Shown: positions 1-13,787, counted from the stretch's first letter. The stretch: 64,000 nucleotides of DNA from Isoetes taiwanensis (GCA_021234155.1 JAJEKV010000273.1:186001-250000), one strand, 5' to 3'. A program made the numbers and translations. The notes: generated by a model not told the origin, from the sequence alone.

Positions 1-1804
1 GCTCCAACAGAATTTCCCATTGATCCTCCCTCGCCCATCTCCTCAGACCCGCCGGTTGTTTCTCCTCCAAACACCTCGTCGCTCCCTTTCGAACTTGGAA
101 GCCCACACCAAGATCTTTGACTTATCGGCAAGCATTCAATACTCATGACATTTCCACCCCTCAATCCCACAATCAAGCCTTGCCCCCCCCAAGCATATCG
201 AGTGGAGGCGGGCTATGGATCAGGAGATTGCTTCACTTCACCGCAACCAAACATGGCAGCTTGTTCCTCTTCCCCTGACCCAGGAAGTTGGTTTCCTCCA
301 AATGGATTTTCAAGATCAAGTACAAAGCTGATGGCAGCTTTGGATCGATTCAAGGCTCGGTTTGTAGCTCGTGGCTTCTCCCAAATTGGGGGGGTTGATT
401 TTGTGGACACTTACTCTCCTGGCGTCAAGATGACCACGATCGAATCCTCCTTTCCTTTGCTCTTTGCAAATGATCTTGAAATCCAACGGATGGACGTGAG
501 GCGGCTTTTCTCTATGGTGATCTCCGAGGACATCTATCCGGAGCAGCCAGCAGGTTATGTTCAATCCGCCGGGGAGAATCTCGCGTCTGCAAGCTCAATA
601 AGGCTCTCTATGGCCTTCGTCAAGCACCGGGCTTGGTATCACAAAATCCATATGTTCTTTTGGCTCAAGGATTCACTAGTGGAGACTCAGACACCAACTG
701 TACATCCAACAAGACGACTCACGGATTTACGCTTCTCGCCTATACATTGATGACGCGTTGTCCTTATCAGCAACTCTCTCTCCAAGATCAACACTATCAA
801 GCAAGCTCTCAACACGCCTTCTCAATGCACGATCGGCGGCAACATCGAAATTTTGCCTAGGCCTCGGATCACCCATAATCGGCCTCAAGCGCTTGCTACG
901 TATTGATCAAACTCAATATGCTCATGATGTCCTCACCAAGTTTGGTATGCCCGATTGCAATGGGCATTGCAATTCCCTTGATCCGAGGATCAAACTCTCT
1001 ATGCTGCTCAATGCCCTCGGACTGATGAAGGCTGTGCCCCTTATGCAAGACATTCCTTACCTGAGTCTCCGGGATGCCTCAACTATCGATGATGTCCACA
1101 CGCATACGACCTTGCCTACTATGTCGGTCTCCTCATTCGCTTCATGACCAGGCCAGGCATGCCACCACCGGGCTGGCAGCTCAAAGCGAGTTCTCGCTAC
1201 ACCGCAAGCCACCAAAGATGCCAGGCTTACGTATGGTTCTCCTTCCTCCTTCCCCGCCAATCACTTTATTGGATATTCGATCTTCGATCATCTTTGGAGA
1301 CCACGATGAAGCCAAGTCTACTTGGGGCTTACGTTACTTACTCAATGGTGGGGGCATTTGCACGGAGTTCCAAGAAGCAATCCGTCCTTTGCACTCTCAA
1401 CCACGAAGCCGAATACATAGCTGCTGTGAAGCTGCCAAAGAGGCCGAATGGCTCATCAAAGTCACCACGGATCTTCCAATGCAGCAGGAGCTTCCACTCA
1501 CCATCTTCTCGTGACAACCAAAGTGCCCGCCCTTGCCAAAGACTCTCGGTTCCATCCCAAAACCAAACACATCAAAACTTCGCTTTCATTATCTTCGCGA
1601 AGAAGTCCAAGCTGGTCGCATTCGCTACCTCCTTTGTTCCCAGTCCATGGTTGCTGATATCCTCACTAAACCTCTTCCTAAACCAAAATTTGAACAAACA
1701 TCGCGCGCTCTTGCTCTTCGTGTCGTCCCCGGACATCGGTTCAAGCGGGGAGACATGCCAATCACAGGTGACCTTCGCCTCGGCTCACTTTCGGACAAGC
1801 GGAG
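1..1804 (+). pseudogene. Ty1/copia polyprotein remnant (RT, RNase H end)
   Basis: Decayed 3' part of a copia-type pol gene, spread over all three forward frames with many stops. Visible pieces in order are a reverse-transcriptase start (the TWQLVPLP type motif near 255-285, in a shifted frame), an RT/RNase H stretch, SSKKQSVLCTLNHEAEYIAA at about 1,360-1,430 (the RNase H block normally SSKKQ..VSRSS.EAEY), and the copia C-terminus ADILTKPLPKPKFEQ at about 1,650-1,697. The intact enzyme would copy element RNA into DNA and degrade the RNA strand. No open frame covers more than a fraction of the domain, so it is dead. It ends just before a purine-rich tract and an LTR. The window start cuts off gag, protease and integrase. 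Confidence 0.8.
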
Positions 1805-2078
1805 TGTTGACGGGTGTCATCGCAAGCCTAAAGCGGTCATCGGTCACCTAATTACAGCATGAATTGTTGGCTAAACATGAGGCCTAAATATCTGCCTAGA
1901 TTTGTGTTCTTCGTTGTTATTTAGAGCTGAGAAATCTCAGCTCCAAGCAGTTCTTTTCTGCTCTTTGTATTCCGTTCTTTCAATCAATGTTATCACTGTT
2001 GTGATCTCCATCATCTTGTGATCCCTGAGTTCTTCAGGAGTTGCCTGAGCTTGGATTTATTCGGCGTAGTGTGTCACA
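1805..2078 (+). repeat. Copia 3' LTR (right end uncertain)
   Basis: Directly downstream of the copia pol remnant a purine tract (AAGCGGAG, 1,797-1,804) is followed by TGTTGACGGG, a typical copia LTR start. The region carries T-rich, Pol II-terminator-like sequence near 1,955-1,990. The right end is placed at a CA near 2,078 but no second LTR copy is present to confirm it; it could end as early as about 2,020. Confidence 0.5.
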
Positions 2079-4980
2079 CTTCAGGGCATCCATCCTCTTC
2101 ACAAAGAAGAAAGATGGAAGTTTGAGAATGTGTATTGTTTACTGACAATTCAAAACAAGCAGACGATTAAGAGCAAATATATGAAGCGCAACCCCCTTGG
2201 TAAACTACAGTCTTTAGTTATATGGTGTACTCTTTTTCATTGCAGAAGACTTTCTCCCTTCTTCAAGTAAGACTTGATATGGGGTTGAAAAGTGAGATCA
2301 TTCAAACTGTTCACTGCTTGTTCTCGAGCAGTACGTCGGGAGAAAACAAACTCTCTAAAGTCAGTAGTCTCCTTTAGAACTCAACTATTGGTGTTTTGGA
2401 AGGCAAAAAGCCTTCGTCCTCCCAAGACGCACAGAAAATTTGTTGAACATCTGATCAAATTGATCATGAGTATGGCCTACAAGTAGAAATCCAAGCTTCA
2501 CTTTTCTGAAGATCCCAAGCTCCATGAGCATGGCATAATAAGCCAAGAGTGTTTGATTTTTGTTCTTTCTAGTAGTGTTGTCAAGTTACAGGTAGATCAC
2601 TGGTGGTAATTGTTGTTGTTCACATAGCACCTTGTTAGAATTTTAATTGTGAGGTTTGGGTCACCATGCAAGTTAAGATATATTAAGAAGACTTTGCACT
2701 TTAGACTTCCTTTGAGGACCATTGCCCCCACGAGGTGGACCTTCACAAAGCATTTCTCTGGTACATCTTTATGAATATTAAGAAAATGAGATAAAGTTGT
2801 TCTTTTTTGGTCTATACCATCAATCACAACAAACATCTACTGTAGTGGACATCAAGAGTTTTCTTTCTATGCTTAGCAAGGTTTCTTCTCTCGACTGCTT
2901 GTTGTTTACAGTGTCTAGTAAGGTTTTGTTGAATAATATCTGTTAAAGAACCTTATTCTTAGTAATTATCTTAGTAGAGTATGAGAAACAAAGGTAAACT
3001 TACTTCTTTCGATCTCCATCTTTGCAGCTTCTTATTTACCTGCACACCTTGAGCACATGGACATCCTATGATTGAATTCACTTTTTCAAAGTCTAGTGAA
3101 GTGTGAGTAGGAGACATGCTTAGACCCAGTGCACATCTCCTTGTATTCCTAAAAGATATCTTTCTTTGTGATGTTGTATGTTAAATGATATATATTATTT
3201 GGGCAACTTTTCACATATCTCTCTAAAGTAATTCTCCATCTGAGATATATCAACTAAGGCGTGCATTGTTATAACTCTTCCACCCGAACTGTGGTCCTTT
3301 AAGCTATGGAGCCACCGGAGCTATGGGGCTTCTGCATAAAACCGACCCAGAAGCAGAATTTTTGAACCAATCTGTGAATAACTTACTGTAATATCGATCC
3401 TGAAATTAAGCCAGATCCAAGAGTTGAAAAGTAACCACATGGCCGGTTACGCCAGATTTAACACAAAATGACAAATTATAGACCCGAATCTGATCCAAAT
3501 CCACAATACCAGATTCAACTCTAAAATCCACAAAGCACGGATTAAACCCAACTCTGTCTCTTTTTCTAACCCCTGCTTGCTTGCTTCATAGCATAAATCT
3601 GGACTTAAAACCAGGATTGAATGCCTAAGTGGTAATTCAATACAGATGGCAATTGATCTAAATTACACCTGTTAGCATTTGCACATGGTTTTTGCATGAA
3701 AAAAAGAATAATAAAGGGAAAAGTAGACTAAAAGAGAACAGAGAACAGAACAGAGTTTGAGGAAAAGGGCCGACGTCGCGTTTTGGGCCGGATTTGCTGA
3801 ACCCGATGTCCGTTTGTTGAAGCCGACCTTGGAATTGCTGTATGCTGCCGGATTTGGTGCTGAGGCAGATCAGAATAGGTTATTGTTTGCAATCTGATAC
3901 TTTCTGTGGTAAAAGGCAGTCTATTTTCTATCTGGCAATAGTCCAGTTCTGTGTGGTATTGTAGTCCAGATCTGTGTGGTATTCTTTGTGGGCTTCTATT
4001 CGATTTGTGTAGGTAAATCCTCTGTGGATATTAAGGAGGTGTTAAGGGAGAAGATTGAGCTTGGTTTTTTTCTGGGTTCAATTCCGGGTTCATGAATCCC
4101 GCCTAGATCTTCATCTGAGCTGTCGAAATAAGCTCGGATTTCTCCATTTTTGATATGTTTGCTTCCTTCCTCCTCAAATCTGCCCTGTTTTCTGGGTTGT
4201 GATCCTTTCCCTTTTCTGAATCTTAGGAACCCTATAATCCCTGTTGATCTTTTCGCCCTTTTTGCCTCTAGATTTGACACATCTTCGACGCTGCTTCTAT
4301 GCCTAATGAAGTGTAAATGAAGCAAAGAAGACCACCACGAAGAACCCTTGTTTCTTGATTCTTTTCCTCTTGTTCTGCTCCAAATCCGGCGATTCTAAGC
4401 TCCCGTTCTCTATTTTTGTCTGAATCGGATGATGCATAGAAAAATTTCCATGTGGGTTTCCTACCCAAAAATCCCACATCGCTGGTTTCGATTCTTACCG
4501 TTATGGGCGCAGGAAAGGCTGCCGCTGTTGCGCATAATCCCCATTCAAGCCGAAGGAATGAAAATGACGTTTCCATTGGTGCATACAGATACAGTCTTCG
4601 CTTTTCCAATATAAGGCTGAACCACAACACGTGTCGGCATGAAAATCATTTGCAACGAAATTAGATCAAACAAAATATGAAATGAAAAAAATGTAAATGC
4701 ATTATATATGAGTGATACGTTGTACCTTTTTAGCCAACCTTTTTAGCCTACACATTGTTAAACATTACGCTATGGAAGCAACCACATGAATGCCCATCGA
4801 AGGAGGGCAATTTTCTAGTGTTATATATAAAAACCAAGTTAAAGTGTGTTTGTTCAACAAGATTTGAGAAAGCAAAAGATGGTTCTATTCCAGAATAGAG
4901 AAAAAATTCCTTTTCTTAGTCCTATTCCACAATATATTACAAGAAAGTTGAGTACATACTGTATTCTAGAATACATAGAA
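2079..4980. other. Intergenic DNA, no gene recognised
   Basis: AT-rich with short random ORFs only. The part from about 3,740 to 4,330 is more GC-rich and carries open minus-strand frames of 109 and 120 codons (3,996-4,325 and 4,268-4,630), but neither shows a motif I recognise. They could be a first exon or UTR; I do not call a gene. Confidence 0.4.
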
Positions 4981-5011
4981 CTAGAAATGTGTGCCCGGCG
5001 ATGCCGGGCAT
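4981..5011 (-). mobile_element. Helitron 3' terminus (hairpin + CTAG)
   Basis: Read on the minus strand this is a GC hairpin (TGCCCGGC/GCCGGGCA) followed about eight bases later by CTAG, with a host T next. That is the classic Helitron 3' end (hairpin, then CTRR, inserted before T). Two similar ends lie at 48,624 and 48,899. The body would extend rightwards; the 5' TC end was not located. Confidence 0.6.
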
Positions 5012-5124
5012 TAGTCCTGGACGTGTGGAATGGCTATGTGGAATGGCTAGACATAATGGACTTTATAGGTGCAATAAAGAGCTACAAAATGTAATTATGC
5101 CTATAGATGTGAAGACGGATGGTA

Positions 5125-5255
5125 TTTTTTGGGTTGCCCCTAGGGGGGCAAACCCTCGTTTATGTGGGTATGTGGGCATATTCAGGTATATGCCGGCATA
5201 TGCCTAGCATATGCCGGTGGATCGCTAAAACCGGCTCGACCACGTAAATTGGCGG
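5125..5255 (+). repeat. Dispersed repeat copy A, palindrome-rich
   Basis: This block contains GTTGCCCCTAGGGGGGCAA, then GTTTATGTGGGTATGTGGGC and several CATATGCC/GGCATATG palindromes. The same order recurs in reverse complement at about 33,945-34,085, inside the large retroelement. Homology extends past the palindromes (GCTAAAACCGGCT versus GCTAAAAACTGGCT), so it is a real repeat family and not a simple-sequence coincidence. Family unknown. Confidence 0.7.
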
Positions 5256-7610
5256 TGGGACATCGGCGGGCGGCCAAAGGTGGAAATCGGCTAACCGCTC
5301 CAAACCGAGCTCAGCTATGGAGGTCGATGCATGCGCTATGGAGGTCACCTGACTCTTCAATTTTGTACGATCTCTGCGGTTTTCTAATCTATCTAGCTTT
5401 AGCATTACTTCGGCTTTGTGCTTTTTTGTTGCAGGATGTTGAAGAGAGGTTTGATTTGTTGTTGGGGAGCATCTTAGCCCGTGGGAATTAGGTGAAGCGC
5501 CCAGAAGAACCCGGTCATATTTGAGGTTTGATATTGACAATGTGAGGCCTTCAATATTCTAAAGTTTACTACGTTTTGTGGTTGGAAGCCAAATTTCCTC
5601 TATTTTTAGCTTTTGCAATGGATATGCAATAGATGCTCTCTTTCTATTGCAGATTTGTTGATTCTAATGCATGATCATGCGATGAAACATGTTCTTCTAG
5701 ATGTGCCATGGTTTTGCAGCCTTTGTGTTCGAAGATGACGAGTGGCGAATACATATTTACGCATTTATCAATTTAAATGCATGTCAGAGCCATTTTTTTT
5801 GTACCGGAATCCTACGTTTGCCAAATGGATTTGTTAGAAAACTATCCGTTAGGGGTATTCGTTAGGGCAAAAAACAGTTTTTGCGGGTTTGATCTGAGAT
5901 TGACATGGAGTTACAATATCTCTATCGATGCGCGTGGGATTGAGTAAAGATAGCACCAAGAAATTTGAAGGTATTCATGCTCCCTGCCACAAAATTAACT
6001 CTCAAGCGTGGGGAAGAACATTTGATTCAAATTTACCTTTGTGAGGTAATCTACATATGATTCAATAGAAATGTGCAATTCATTTAAAATCTTTCAAAAC
6101 CCATTTTGTAAAGATTGCCAAGACGTTATGCGGTTTATGTTGCGGTGCTTATTTCTTTGATTTTGCATATTCTAATTTCAATTAGATTTTAGAATTCTAA
6201 CTCCTTTGTTGATGCAGATCTGATTTCATCGATATATGTCTCAAGTTCTTCATGCCCAAGCATTGATGTAGTAAGCGATCCGGGGAATCAAAACAAAATG
6301 TTGTCTTTATGCACAACCATTTGGTTGGGAAACATGTCGCCAAGTCTGCATTTTTTTCATCCGAGGCTCGGCAGATGAGAATGAGCCAAGTACTAATTAA
6401 TGTCTTTTTCATGTCATGATTCCATCGTAGAACCTAACCCTCCTCCCAAAGGTCATCTGTTTTTTGTATATTCCTTACGAGAAGCTCTGCACCGACTAAA
6501 ACACCAAACTGGCGGCCTGAGCTAGAAAAACTACGGTGAGTTGCTACCTCTATATTACCTAAGACGATAAACTCCGATATTGGGCTAATTCTATGGTTTG
6601 GCAAGCATGAATTACGGCGCATTTTGAACTGATTCTAGAACATATGGCCGGAGATAGGAGCGGATGATCTTTCCTTTGGATCTTTGAAAAAATACGAGAG
6701 ATTATTCTTGAAAAAATACGTAGATTTATTCCATAACGTAAAGCAAAGCAACTTGGGGAGGACGCAGAGCCTGATTTTCCTAAGTACTCTCTCCGACCAA
6801 ATGTATTGTAAATTCCCCTAAGATTGTTACCTTTCTTCTGTAAAAATTCCTTCCTGCATCTGGGTTTTTGGCTAAATTGGATTTTTAAGCTCAGTTTTAA
6901 GGATTTTTTTATGGGTTGATCGATGTATTTTTGTATTTTTAGAGTTTGCAAGGAATGGCCTACATGCGGATATAAACAAAGCGGTAGCAGCTTAGCAAGG
7001 ATTTGTGTTTTGAACAAGCCGAGGGTAAAAATATTTTTGCAAGTTAAGGGAATGGTGATGAACTACACCTTATTTGTCCTATGCCGTGAATAGTCTTGAT
7101 TTGTGCACCGGTGTGGCAAATGGTCGAGATTAGGGAAGGAAGCGATTTAATTGAAATGATTGAAGATCATTGTTTTTGCATGCGAGCATTCTTGAGATTA
7201 TTGTTTTACCTCGGGTTGTTGGCAATGCGGCATCGGTTGTGGTTATTTGAGAGAGGTTCTTTGGATTGAAAGCTTTTTTGTTGGCGATTTGTTGCCTTTA
7301 GCTTTGAGAATACAAAGTGTCTAATTAATCTTTCTGAATATATGGATATAACTCAGGTCAGCTATGAGCTCTGTATATACAAAATGTCTAGTTATTTTTC
7401 CGGCTTGAAGCATTGCCTGTTAATATATCCCTCTTGCCGCTTTTTTTATTACAATTGTATAGACTCCATATATGTAGTTTAGTCTTTGCCTTTGTAGTTT
7501 TGCATATTAGTAGGGTAGAAGAATAGCATTTGTAAAGCATAGAATGTCTACTGGCCGTTTTTTTAATTGCATAAAATGTCCATCGCCAGTTTTAAAAGCA
7601 TGTCATCGCT
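5256..7610. other. Intergenic or decayed intronic DNA
   Basis: No conserved coding sequence recognised. A short frame before 5,490 has a good acceptor (TTGTTGCAG near 5,426-5,434) but only about 18 codons follow. The region may hold eroded 5' exons of the HAK/KUP pseudogene downstream, but no HAK N-terminal motif can be seen. Confidence 0.4.
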
Positions 7611-8813
7611 TGGCTTTTTGTTATTGCCACACTTGCTTCATTCTTTGGGAGCCAAGCTGTTTTCAATTATCAAGCAATGCCTGTCCTTGGGTTGCTTTTC
7701 CCGTGTGAAAATTGTTCATACATCAAAACATATTTATGGACAAATCTATATCCTTGAAATAGGTCGGATGCTTTTACTTTGTCCGTTTGTCACATTGGGT
7801 TTCCGTGATACCATTCTAATTGGCCATGCATATGGTATAATGCTTATTTATGCTTCGCTTTTGCAGTTCTTTCTTCTAGTGATTGATGATTAAATTGACC
7901 TTTATGGCAGGCTTGGCTGTAATCATTGTGATGCTATTTTTGGATCAATTGAACTTCTCTATACATCATCTCCAATGATCAAAGTTAGTGAAGGTGGTTG
8001 GGTTCCATTAGTTTTTTGGTCGTTATTTTCATGGTCGTCATGTATACATGCCACTATGGCACGACTAAAAAGTATGGATTTGATTTACAAAATAAGGTCT
8101 CCTTGAAGTGGTGCTTACACTTGGTCCTAGCCTTAGATTTCTCGAAGTTCCCGGAATTGGGCAAGTATATACAGAGCTCGTTCATTGGAGTACCCGCCAT
8201 CTTTTCTCACTTTGTCACAAGTCCATAAAGATGATTTTGATTTTGAAAGTCGGCTTATTATGAGCATTGGAGAGTTTATTCAGACCGAAAGGTCAAGAAC
8301 ATTGAATACCTCTAGCAATGAACCATCTCTTGAAGGTAGAATGGTTGTGATTGGTACTTCAAGCAATTACGCAATGAGACTTGTCGAAGGAAAACGGTCG
8401 TGGATGGTACATCTCGCACGAGACTTGTGATCTCCTCGAGCTTGACGATTCAGAACAATGCTCTCAAAATATTGGTGCATCCGGAGCAATTTTGGATCAA
8501 GATTCAAGATTGGCGCTGATTTTCGAGCGGAAAAAAAAGCAAAAAAAAAGCGAGTTAGGTTTGAGATACCAAAAACTGTTTTGGATCCTTGATAATGTAA
8601 GAGTTGAGGGAATTAATAGAAGCGAAGAGTGCGGAGTTGCTTACATTGTTGGTCATTCTTATGTGAAAGCCAAGAAAGCGTCATCTTTTATGAGGAAATT
8701 TGTTATTGATGTGGCTTATAACTTACGAGAAAGAATTGCCGAGGTTACCAGCGATGGCCTTGAACATTCCTCACACATGTCCGATTGAAGTGGGCATGAT
8801 TTATTATGTGTAA
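7611..8813 (+). pseudogene. HAK/KUP/KT potassium transporter, 3' part, broken
   Basis: Remnant of a plant high-affinity K+ uptake permease, a multi-pass plasma-membrane K+/H+ symporter. Recognisable blocks in order: [16 protein letters not shown] at 7,617-7,670; after a frameshift [18 protein letters not shown] and HIYGQIY; GFRDT..IGHAYGI near 7,800; GSIELLY near 7,940 and GGWVPLV near 7,995; HYGTTKKYGFDLQNKVSLKW at about 8,055-8,115; GVPAIFSHFVT at 8,190-8,220; VHKDD.DFE at 8,221; and AYIVGHSYVKAKKASSF with VIDVAYN near 8,640-8,725. The family-typical end GMIYYV and stop TAA are at 8,793-8,813. The frame changes several times, and about 50 residues normally between FSHFVT and VHKDD are missing at a clean join. 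The N-terminal half is absent. Pseudogene with high confidence. Confidence 0.85.
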
Positions 8814-11800
8814 GCAAATTTTGGGAAACTTCGGTAACAGCGTGAATCGCCATCCGCAAAATATTGTATAGCTGATAAAAGAGCTTGTAGCTTACTTTTC
8901 TCGGTATTCTTGAAAAAATCTTGCCTTCTCGGTTTTGAAGCGAGCATTCTAAATGGTCATTACCTCTATTCTTTTTATTATTTTGTACTATCGTGTTTGA
9001 ACAAGAAATCATGATTTATATAGCGATCATGATTTGAATCGTTTGAAAAGGACTTCTAGTTAAGCGGATGTTTAAATGAGTTGGCTAATGTGTTGGAAGT
9101 AATCTCCCAAGTCGATAATAGGACCCATTGATTGCTCAAGAAGAAAATTCTTTTGACAAAAATCGACCTCAAATGCGCGTAATTTTGTTGAGATGTGTGA
9201 AATGGTCGTTGATAATGATCGGCTTAATGAAAATGTTACAATCCGGCCGGATCGAATAAGGAAATTGCTAAAATTTTCATTCTAAGAAACAATGGCTCAA
9301 ATTGTTCCACGTATCAATCTATGACATGTACAATGCACTATTTATCACATTATTTTAACCCAGTTTACCGACGGACAAAATGCAGTTCTTCGTCGGCGAA
9401 GAACGCTGTTTAGGCACTGGGAAAATCGTCGCTAGTTTGGGCGCGTAGTTTGTTTTATGGGAGCACATATAAAGTAGTTCAGGAAATAAAGATAGAAAAA
9501 GATGTTTAGGAGGCTTAACTGTCCCTAGTATCTTTTTTGTATCTTGGATCAATTGACTATCCAAATTTAAGCGGAGGTGATTGGTTATCCTCAACTAGAA
9601 AATTGGTTTCGTGTATGTCATCTCCTATGAAGTTTACGTAATGAAGTTTTTGTTGCCTTATAGGGTAGAAGAATAGCACTTTCTAAAGCATAGAATGTTT
9701 GGATCTTAATATAGTTGGAACTTGTAAGTTGCATTTTCAAATTGGCTTTTAGATAATATTTTCGGTCATGGCATTTGGAAAATCGAACTTCGTTTAGATC
9801 TTCGAGAAAATCTAAAATAACCCGTGCAATTCCATTGAATATTTTGGACCCATTCAAATTTGCTCTATTGGATTACCATGATTTACATCATCAAGCAAAG
9901 CATGTATTGTTTTACAAATCTAAAATAACTATTTTGTTGATCTGATATGCAGTGCATTCTTGGCCCAAAATAAGATGAACTTTTTACGCCAATCCTAAAT
10001 GAGCTGCATTATGGCAAATGGCTATGGCTATTAAAGCCTGAGAATATAAATCATGTTAGCCTGTATGACACAAAAGATGGTACAATGGTTTGCCATATTA
10101 TTTTATGTTGTGCCAATTCTCCAGTAGAATCAAAGAATTTCATAGCTAAACTCTTTGTCTTAGATGTTCCGTCAGCTATGTTGCTCAACTTATTTTGCTT
10201 TTCGTTGCTTTTACAGTTGTAAGATATCCTTAAAAAGTAGTTTACTTCAGGAAATTATAAATATGTAACTATAGCTTTGTTCTTTCTTTTGCAAAATATA
10301 ATATCCCTCTTAAAATTATTTCCTTCTCTCATCAATATTTAGATGCACAAACTCCATCTAACAGGGAAACTCCTAAGCCAACTAGTGGATCTTTTGTGGG
10401 CACATATCTCATTATGCATTATTTAACGGATGACTTTTGCATATGGACTATTAAAAAGCTCTAATAGGCCAACAAAACTTGAAATCCGAAATGCTAAGTA
10501 AGGATGTTGAATGTTAGGTAAAAAGATAGAATAATTAGGTAAAAGCCAGAATGCAACATAAAAACGTTCAAGGAAACTGCCTTTAATATCCTGGAAATGA
10601 AACTGTGACACGTGGCAACGCACAATTTGAAGAAAGGGCAGAATGTGTTGTAAGTTGATTTTACGTTTCTCTTCTTCAGATGGTATAGTCCAGTAATGTG
10701 ATACCTGTGTTAAATTTGAGGGATTCGTATTCTTTCTGGTATGGTTACTCCTCCAACGAAGTTCCAAAAGCTGCAAAGAGCATTGATATAATAATTGACT
10801 CGAATAACTATATTTTTTGGTATTCTGTAACATTAAATCCCCATATTCAATCAAACAAAAAACCAACAGTCCCCTTTCTGTAGCACAGATTCAAGCTTTT
10901 GAAAAAATAATCCGAATAAGTATTATGAATTAGGTGTCGACTGTGATTTTGCCATCTTGGGCAATTTGAATTCAAATATTTTACACCTCTTTAAAAATAA
11001 AGACATGTTGGAAAATCAGAACTTCGATTCTTCTTTTATAAAATCTTATTCCTATGATAAGGAAACATGTATTTCCTTATCATAATAAGGAAATACATGA
11101 TAAGGACCAAAGATTTCTTCAGGCCCATCTTCATAAAGTCATGGTATCAAGTATTGTATTCTTTTGAAGTATAAATTTTGATTGATTGTGAAAACATGAC
11201 TTTCAAGTATGATTTAAGCCACTTCACCCTCGGGACACGGAGGGCAACCCGTCGTGCGCAGCACCTTGTTTACATTTGGCTGTGAAGAAAGTAAACCCAA
11301 ATAGCTACCATAAATTATATTTTCTTAATGGGACGGATGGTATTTTATTATAGTGTAAAAATTGTCTCTTTGACGTGAATAGATACAAATAACTTACATC
11401 CAAGCTATTTCTTCAACGACATGACTTTGGAATGCAAGCACCAACATCTATTCACTCATGCATGGGCCTTGTTGAATTGTCTAATGCAATACATGCATAA
11501 TTAGTATGAAAGAATCATGACTTTTCTCCTCCAAGTTATTATTCCGGGTAGGATGGCTTCTTATTCTGACGGCATTATAAACGAAAACATAGCATGCGTC
11601 AGATAGTAACCTTGCAATGTAGTAACCTGGAAGCATCGTTTGAGCACAAAAAATGCAATGACAAACACTGGAAATATGCTATTTGCATGGGCTAATAGTT
11701 TCTGCTTCTGCAAATAGAAAAGCTTAATATCGAGAAGTCACATCCAATGTCAAACTTATGCTCAAACTTAATAGTTAAGGACATAAAAAAAAAGAGGTAC

Positions 11801-12278
11801 AAAAATGCAAAACACAAATTTTGTTCTGGCTCATTGTCCTGTACTATATTGCAATGATATGCACTATAGTAGCAATTTTTTGACAATCTTCTAGGATTAG
11901 CTATTGGACAATTTGTAAGCCACTTCAACAAATATGCTAGATGATGCCATTACAAACATCTAGATTGATTACAAATGCACAAAAATCAAGTCTTTCTAAG
12001 ACTGGATAAGGAATTAAATAATGTATGATCTTGGCATTACCTGCTTAACAACGTTTTAAGGGCCAAATCCAGATGGTGACATTGAATACAACAAAGCCAA
12101 AAAGAATAAAAGAATAAAAGTTCAAGAATTTATTGAGTAATTTACCTAGATGTCTAATATAAAAGTACTCTTTTGTCAAAGATATATCTGACTATAGGTT
12201 CTATTTTAAAATGTTAAGGACTTTGAAGTTCAAATATTCGTTAGAAAACAAAAAACAACCAACTTCTCACATTAATTT

Positions 12279-12347
12279 AAAGAGTGCAGAACATGCACAT
12301 ATGAATACACTTTAAAGAGTGCAGAACATGCACATATGGATACACTT
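12279..12347. repeat. 36-bp tandem duplication
   Basis: Two adjacent, nearly identical copies of a unit starting AAAGAGTGCAGAACATGCAC and continuing into ATATG.ATACACTTT. No coding context. Confidence 0.8.
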
Positions 12348-13653
12348 TGTCAACCGTATTCATATTTGCTATAACTGATATGTCCCTAGACAGCTATTTC
12401 TCTTTCTGAATTTTTGGTCGGACCACCATCTGTAGAACAACAATAATATACTCTAGAACAACAATAATATACTCTAGAATTCATGGAAAGAATAAACATT
12501 GTCCTAAATCACAAAGATCTAGTCAACGAAAATGAAGCATGCAGCCATGTTACTGAATGCATCCTTAACATGTTACAGAAAATCTGTTAATTTGCTGCCT
12601 TGCTAGGTGGGACATAGTGCAGAAAGACAGATATGCTTCTGTGATACATGGGCTTATCCATTATGCAACCAAACCTCATACAATGATTTCACACAAATAA
12701 GAGACCCTCTATTATACGTATCTTGAAATCGTATTTAAAGAAATTGCACCCAAAATTAAACTATGTCCAAAAAGGCTGTGTTTAAAATCGTGCTGATTAT
12801 TTTGTATTTACTAATTTTACCAATTTAAATACTACTTCGAAAACATTGAAAATTTTCTTCCTTTGATTGTTTTGCTATGAGATGTAAAGTTGGATTGGAA
12901 AGAGGCAATCCTGGGTTTTGCTTTAATATATTTATGATCATTTAGATAACTCACTGTTTTACTTCTTAGCACCAATTCATGGTTCCGCTTATAAAGCATG
13001 CACGAAAATGAGAAAAATTGATGTATGACTTTTTAAGACTGCAAAACATATCAGTGAAACCTATTTTTCGATATATAGAATCACAAAAATTGCAAAGTAA
13101 AGGATACAAAAGGATACAATGCTCCTATGTCAACATATGCAACTTTTCCATTGCATCCCCACATGCTAAAGGTGCCATTAATTGGATCTTTGTTATAAAG
13201 GGTTTATCATTTTCAAACGTACATTAAAGACCATAATATCCTATGTGGCTATACAACGTGTATGTGCTATAGTGTATGTGCTATCTGAGTTTTTCCTGTC
13301 CTGTGCATGGTTTATGGTAAAAACCCACATGAGCAACTCTAGGGGCAACCTAAAAATCAAAGTCACAAAGGAACCATTAAGCATAATCAATGCCAAGAAT
13401 CTTACTAACATCCTTGCACTTGCAACAACTTGCATTATTTTGCAACAGCAATGAGATAAAAAATCCCACATGATAATACCATCTGACAGTTGAGTTCAAA
13501 GTTCCAGCTTATGAATATATGCACAAATAGTAGATTTGTTATAAACATCATGCACAGTTGGAAGAACAAACAATTATTTGACATGGAAGAGAATTCAATT
13601 CATCAGTTCACTTTGTAGTGTAGTTATCCATCTTATTAAGTCCATTCCTGCAG

Positions 13654-13787
13654 TAGCAACTTGTTGCCATATCACAGCCGCATAATGTCGGTCCAATTGG
13701 AGAATCGATCCAGAGAATTCGATCAATAGCAACTTGTTTCCATATCAAAGCAGCATAATGTCGGGTGCAGTTGGAGAATTCGATCAA
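13654..13787. repeat. 73-bp direct repeat, two copies
   Basis: Copies start at 13,654 and 13,727 with TAGCAACTTGTT.CCATATCA, both run through GCATAATGTCGG and both end near GAATTCGATCAAT. The second copy is slightly shorter and diverged, so the duplication is old. Confidence 0.75.

Noticed and set aside
3996-4630. Two overlapping minus-strand ORFs of 109 and 120 codons as genes
   Set aside because: No motif, no splice continuity, and the forward strand is also open over part of the range.
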